From Candidatus Gastranaerophilales bacterium (GTDB lineage: Bacteria; Cyanobacteriota; Vampirovibrionia; Gastranaerophilales; UBA9971): DNA of 7,587 nt. The DNA lies in assembly GCA_028277195.1 (NCBI GenBank), contig JANQGS010000248.1:1-7587 (forward strand). The letters run 5' to 3'. Under the pieces are notes generated by a model that made no database searches, was not told the origin of the DNA, and was given only the letters and a program-made list of their open reading frames with translations. Both the position numbers and the translations under genes were made by a program. The number at the start of each line of letters is the position of its first letter. The stretch's first letter is position 1. Shown here piece after piece: positions 7,001 to 7,587 of this stretch.

Positions 7001-7587
7001 TTTAACGAACAAATGGGCATGAATGCCATCATTACCAACCCTAACCTGCCTATTGACCCGGTGACAATGAATGAAAAACAGGTTACAAACCTTTATGATG
7101 AGGCCCAGGATTTTATCTACTATTACGACATTGACAATGATAAAACTATTTCAGAAACGGAATATATTGAATATATGAAAACTCTCGGGCTTTCGGATAA
7201 CGTTGCAATGGGAATAATGGCAACCCAGGACACAAATACTGACGGCGAGCTCGATTTAATGGAATTGTTAAATATCAATTTAAAGTTTGATATAAATAAT
7301 AACGGCATAATGGACTTCAATGAAACAATGGATTTATACCAGCAAGCTACAGGTATCGCCTTTAATACCACCCAGTCTGATATTTACCGGCACAATGCTT
7401 TGCATGACCACGCTATTTATGACGTTGCTTACATGGACACTACCAATGACAAAAAGGTGAGCGCTGATGAGTTTGAAAACTATTACAAGGATGACTGGGG
7501 CATAACAGAGGATATGGCCAACCAGATAATCTCCCACTATGACCTGGACGGGGACGGCTATATGGACACGCTTGAGTTTACAAAGTC
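4055..7587 (+). CDS. Giant multi-EF-hand calcium-binding protein, C-terminus beyond window
   Basis: An uninterrupted frame of 1177 codons starts at ATG 4055, 6 nt after AAGGGG (4043-4048), and is still open at the right edge. Nearly the whole product is EF-hand loops of the D-x-D/N-x-D/N-G-x-L/I-D-x-x-E type: about 33 loop positions, some 20 of them canonical, for example at 76, 186, 354, 401, 421, 633, 653, 742, 762, 850, 870, 954, 974, 1025, 1059, 1079 and 1163. They form about eleven modules of three loops (see the repeat entries). The protein is very acidic and has only two cysteines (250 and 272). The N-terminus, MSLPINFRNILNLFNIKDRR, lacks a signal-peptide pattern, and no TM segment is visible, so it is cytoplasmic or exported by a route not visible here. 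The likely role is calcium binding, as buffer, sensor or Ca-stiffened scaffold; no enzymatic domain is seen. The missing C-terminus may hold an export or anchoring domain. Confidence 0.93.
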   Translation, partial: MSLPINFRNILNLFNIKDRREYSKSSYSIDDNVSIFFNAVDGRFYGDGRISMAELQKFLDLADFPEYVAEEMFFFDLDKDDNLSSDEVKNMFEIFDADDSNSLEWSEGLGFYNFLSDVNIPDSTTFTQYSNFLSISRATIRTYDTQDDDGDYDYKLDLNEYEEILKKTAGVDDGGALASSIINLYDLDGDNAISFEEMLLKNIQWDSNQNGVIEYDKGEARELNNTLPWYLKPQSGMTEIERMISTLVLCNDKDGNKELDEDEFKDYMMSKCFLPEDMLEQMLDLYSGGDNSFTFNELVSAYESFAGNDDKLSYEELIAFQNSISNITIDPDEVTEEQYSGLYSLGAQYIKSYDGDGDAEIDVKEYRAALKQAKDAYIAAGQEVPENIGEHMAENFVRLFDMDKNGKVSVIEIINQYSIYDSNKDGQVSGGEFIDLQERMEDSRLWDNVNEEFIDEGDTDFDKALDLTEFQNVLALKGLPEYIADDAFALFDLNLDDKLSRLEFMEAFSRYDNSAVNYAYIESLSDGGTTSSSSSSTGTPYVLYTGNANQVLDADEKLAMFEDLAALDAAGINYAPEPERADRYEKILNSSEELINDYDSYSDGVLSPDEYKEYFKDKGLPNYLADAIISAYDLSGDGNLDLLENTQMLLDYDANQNGKLDFHEEFKIYDDLTGIGLNINNQNKLQFSGIYDYVKDFILTYDINDNQALNRDGTLQVGELEKYFKSKDLPEDYANLTLGLYDNNNDGGLDVLEWMKAQADFDSDGDGVLRGDEELAFFDHIAGTNLPGITDSERYDNLETTIDSLIQEFDFSNNDKKLERIELAEMLKDLGLPDYIADGMLDRPARGGLDLNRDGGIDKMEWLKAYTDFDHNENGILDFNEELELYTSFTPASFSTVTADDIEQYSSMYDYLKDFFADNDDTTDRILTSDELTDYFTDLGLPAYMASNAITEYDLNGDGGLDIYEWLHPHIQFDVNKNGVLDFNEQMGMNAIITNPNLPIDPVTMNEKQVTNLYDEAQDFIYYYDIDNDKTISETEYIEYMKTLGLSDNVAMGIMATQDTNTDGELDLMELLNINLKFDINNNGIMDFNETMDLYQQATGIAFNTTQSDIYRHNALHDHAIYDVAYMDTTNDKKVSADEFENYYKDDWGITEDMANQIISHYDLDGDGYMDTLEFTK
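4175..5623 (+). repeat. N-terminal half of the EF-hand array: modules 1-5
   Basis: Five divergent modules of three loops (A, B, C). Loop first residues in the protein are: module 1 at 41, 76, 96; module 2 at 144, 186, 206; module 3 at 252, 286, 306; module 4 at 354, 401, 421; module 5 at 455, 492, 512. B to C is always 20 residues. Module 3 has lost good ligands in B and C (SGGDNSFTFNE, AGNDDKLSYEE), and module 5 has lost loop C. Module 2 loop A and module 5 loop A are longer than 12 residues. B-to-B distance varies from 91 to 115. The modules are related in protein but clearly diverged in DNA, so the duplication is old. Confidence 0.8.
5624..5848 (+). other. Linker with Ser run and an extra partial loop, between the two halves of the array
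   Basis: The stretch between loop C of module 5 (512) and loop A of module 6 (599) is 87 residues against the usual 34-51. It begins with DGGTTSSSSSSTG (526-538, six Ser at 531-536), a flexible linker. TGNANQVLDADE (545-556) then looks like another loop C lacking its first Asp, followed by a tail like those after other C loops. This suggests a module that lost its A and B loops, or a linker inserted beside a duplicated C loop, and marks a likely domain boundary. Confidence 0.6.
5849..7587 (+). repeat. C-terminal half of the EF-hand array: modules 6-11 (last one cut)
   Basis: Six regular modules. Loop first residues are: module 6 at 599, 633, 653; module 7 at 702, 742, 762; module 8 at 810, 850, 870; module 9 at 918, 954, 974; module 10 at 1025, 1059, 1079; module 11 at 1128 and 1163, with loop C beyond the edge. 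B-to-B distance is 104-109. Nearly every B and C loop is canonical with 12 residues. A Trp follows loop B in modules 7-9 (EWMK, EWLK, EWLH). The motif GLPxYxA (as GLPNYLA, GLPDYIA, GLPAYMA) lies between A and B and is weaker in 7, 10 and 11. Module 8 carries a few extra residues (RPARGG) before loop B. Confidence 0.85.

Noticed and set aside
4513..7537. Open frames of 60-100 codons on the minus strand opposite the EF-hand gene
   Set aside because: They are overlaps of a strongly coding plus-strand frame with repeated Asp/Glu codons and show no family resemblance or start signals.
4175..7587. CRISPR or DNA-level tandem repeat
   Set aside because: The periodicity is in the protein; at DNA level the modules are diverged and there are no short identical repeats with spacers.

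Overview
The window looks like chromosomal DNA from a moderately AT-rich bacterium. The tRNA-modification gene (tsaD) and the DUF151 bifunctional-nuclease gene both read like cyanobacterial-type sequences from memory of those families. Together with a large EF-hand protein and a small P/Q-rich two-TM protein, this fits a non-photosynthetic relative of Cyanobacteria or another uncultured lineage. That placement is a low-confidence guess; no rRNA or other phylogenetic marker beyond tsaD is visible.

Layout, left to right. Positions 1-182 hold a strong hairpin whose T-tract lies on the minus strand, then a TATAAT box directly before the first gene. 183-1751 (+) encodes a 522-residue TPR solenoid protein. 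1752-2144 (-) encodes a 130-residue two-TM protein that abuts the TPR gene stop codon to stop codon. 2283-3266 (+) is tsaD, with its own TATAAT box 10 nt before the ATG. 3269-3808 (-) is a DUF151/BFN protein that converges on tsaD with a 2-nt gap. 3809-4054 is a structured intergenic region: a minus-strand terminator hairpin, a C-rich stretch on the minus strand (a perfect Shine-Dalgarno on the plus strand, followed by a 12-codon micro-ORF), and a small hairpin in the leader of the last gene. 4055 to the window end (+) is one uninterrupted reading frame of at least 1177 codons, still open at the right edge.

That last gene is the highlight. It encodes a very acidic, signal-peptide-less array of about eleven EF-hand modules. 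Each module carries three loops, A-B-C. A and B are spaced about 34-47 residues apart, like a normal EF-hand pair, but B and C start exactly 20 residues apart in all ten complete modules, too close for a canonical pair. An aromatic residue precedes every C loop, and a GLPxYxA-like motif lies between A and B. A Ser-rich linker splits the array into a divergent N-terminal half and a regular C-terminal half.

The genes do not form an operon: orientation alternates +,-,+,-,+ and each gene seems to have its own signals. tsaD is housekeeping. The others have no inferable joint pathway.
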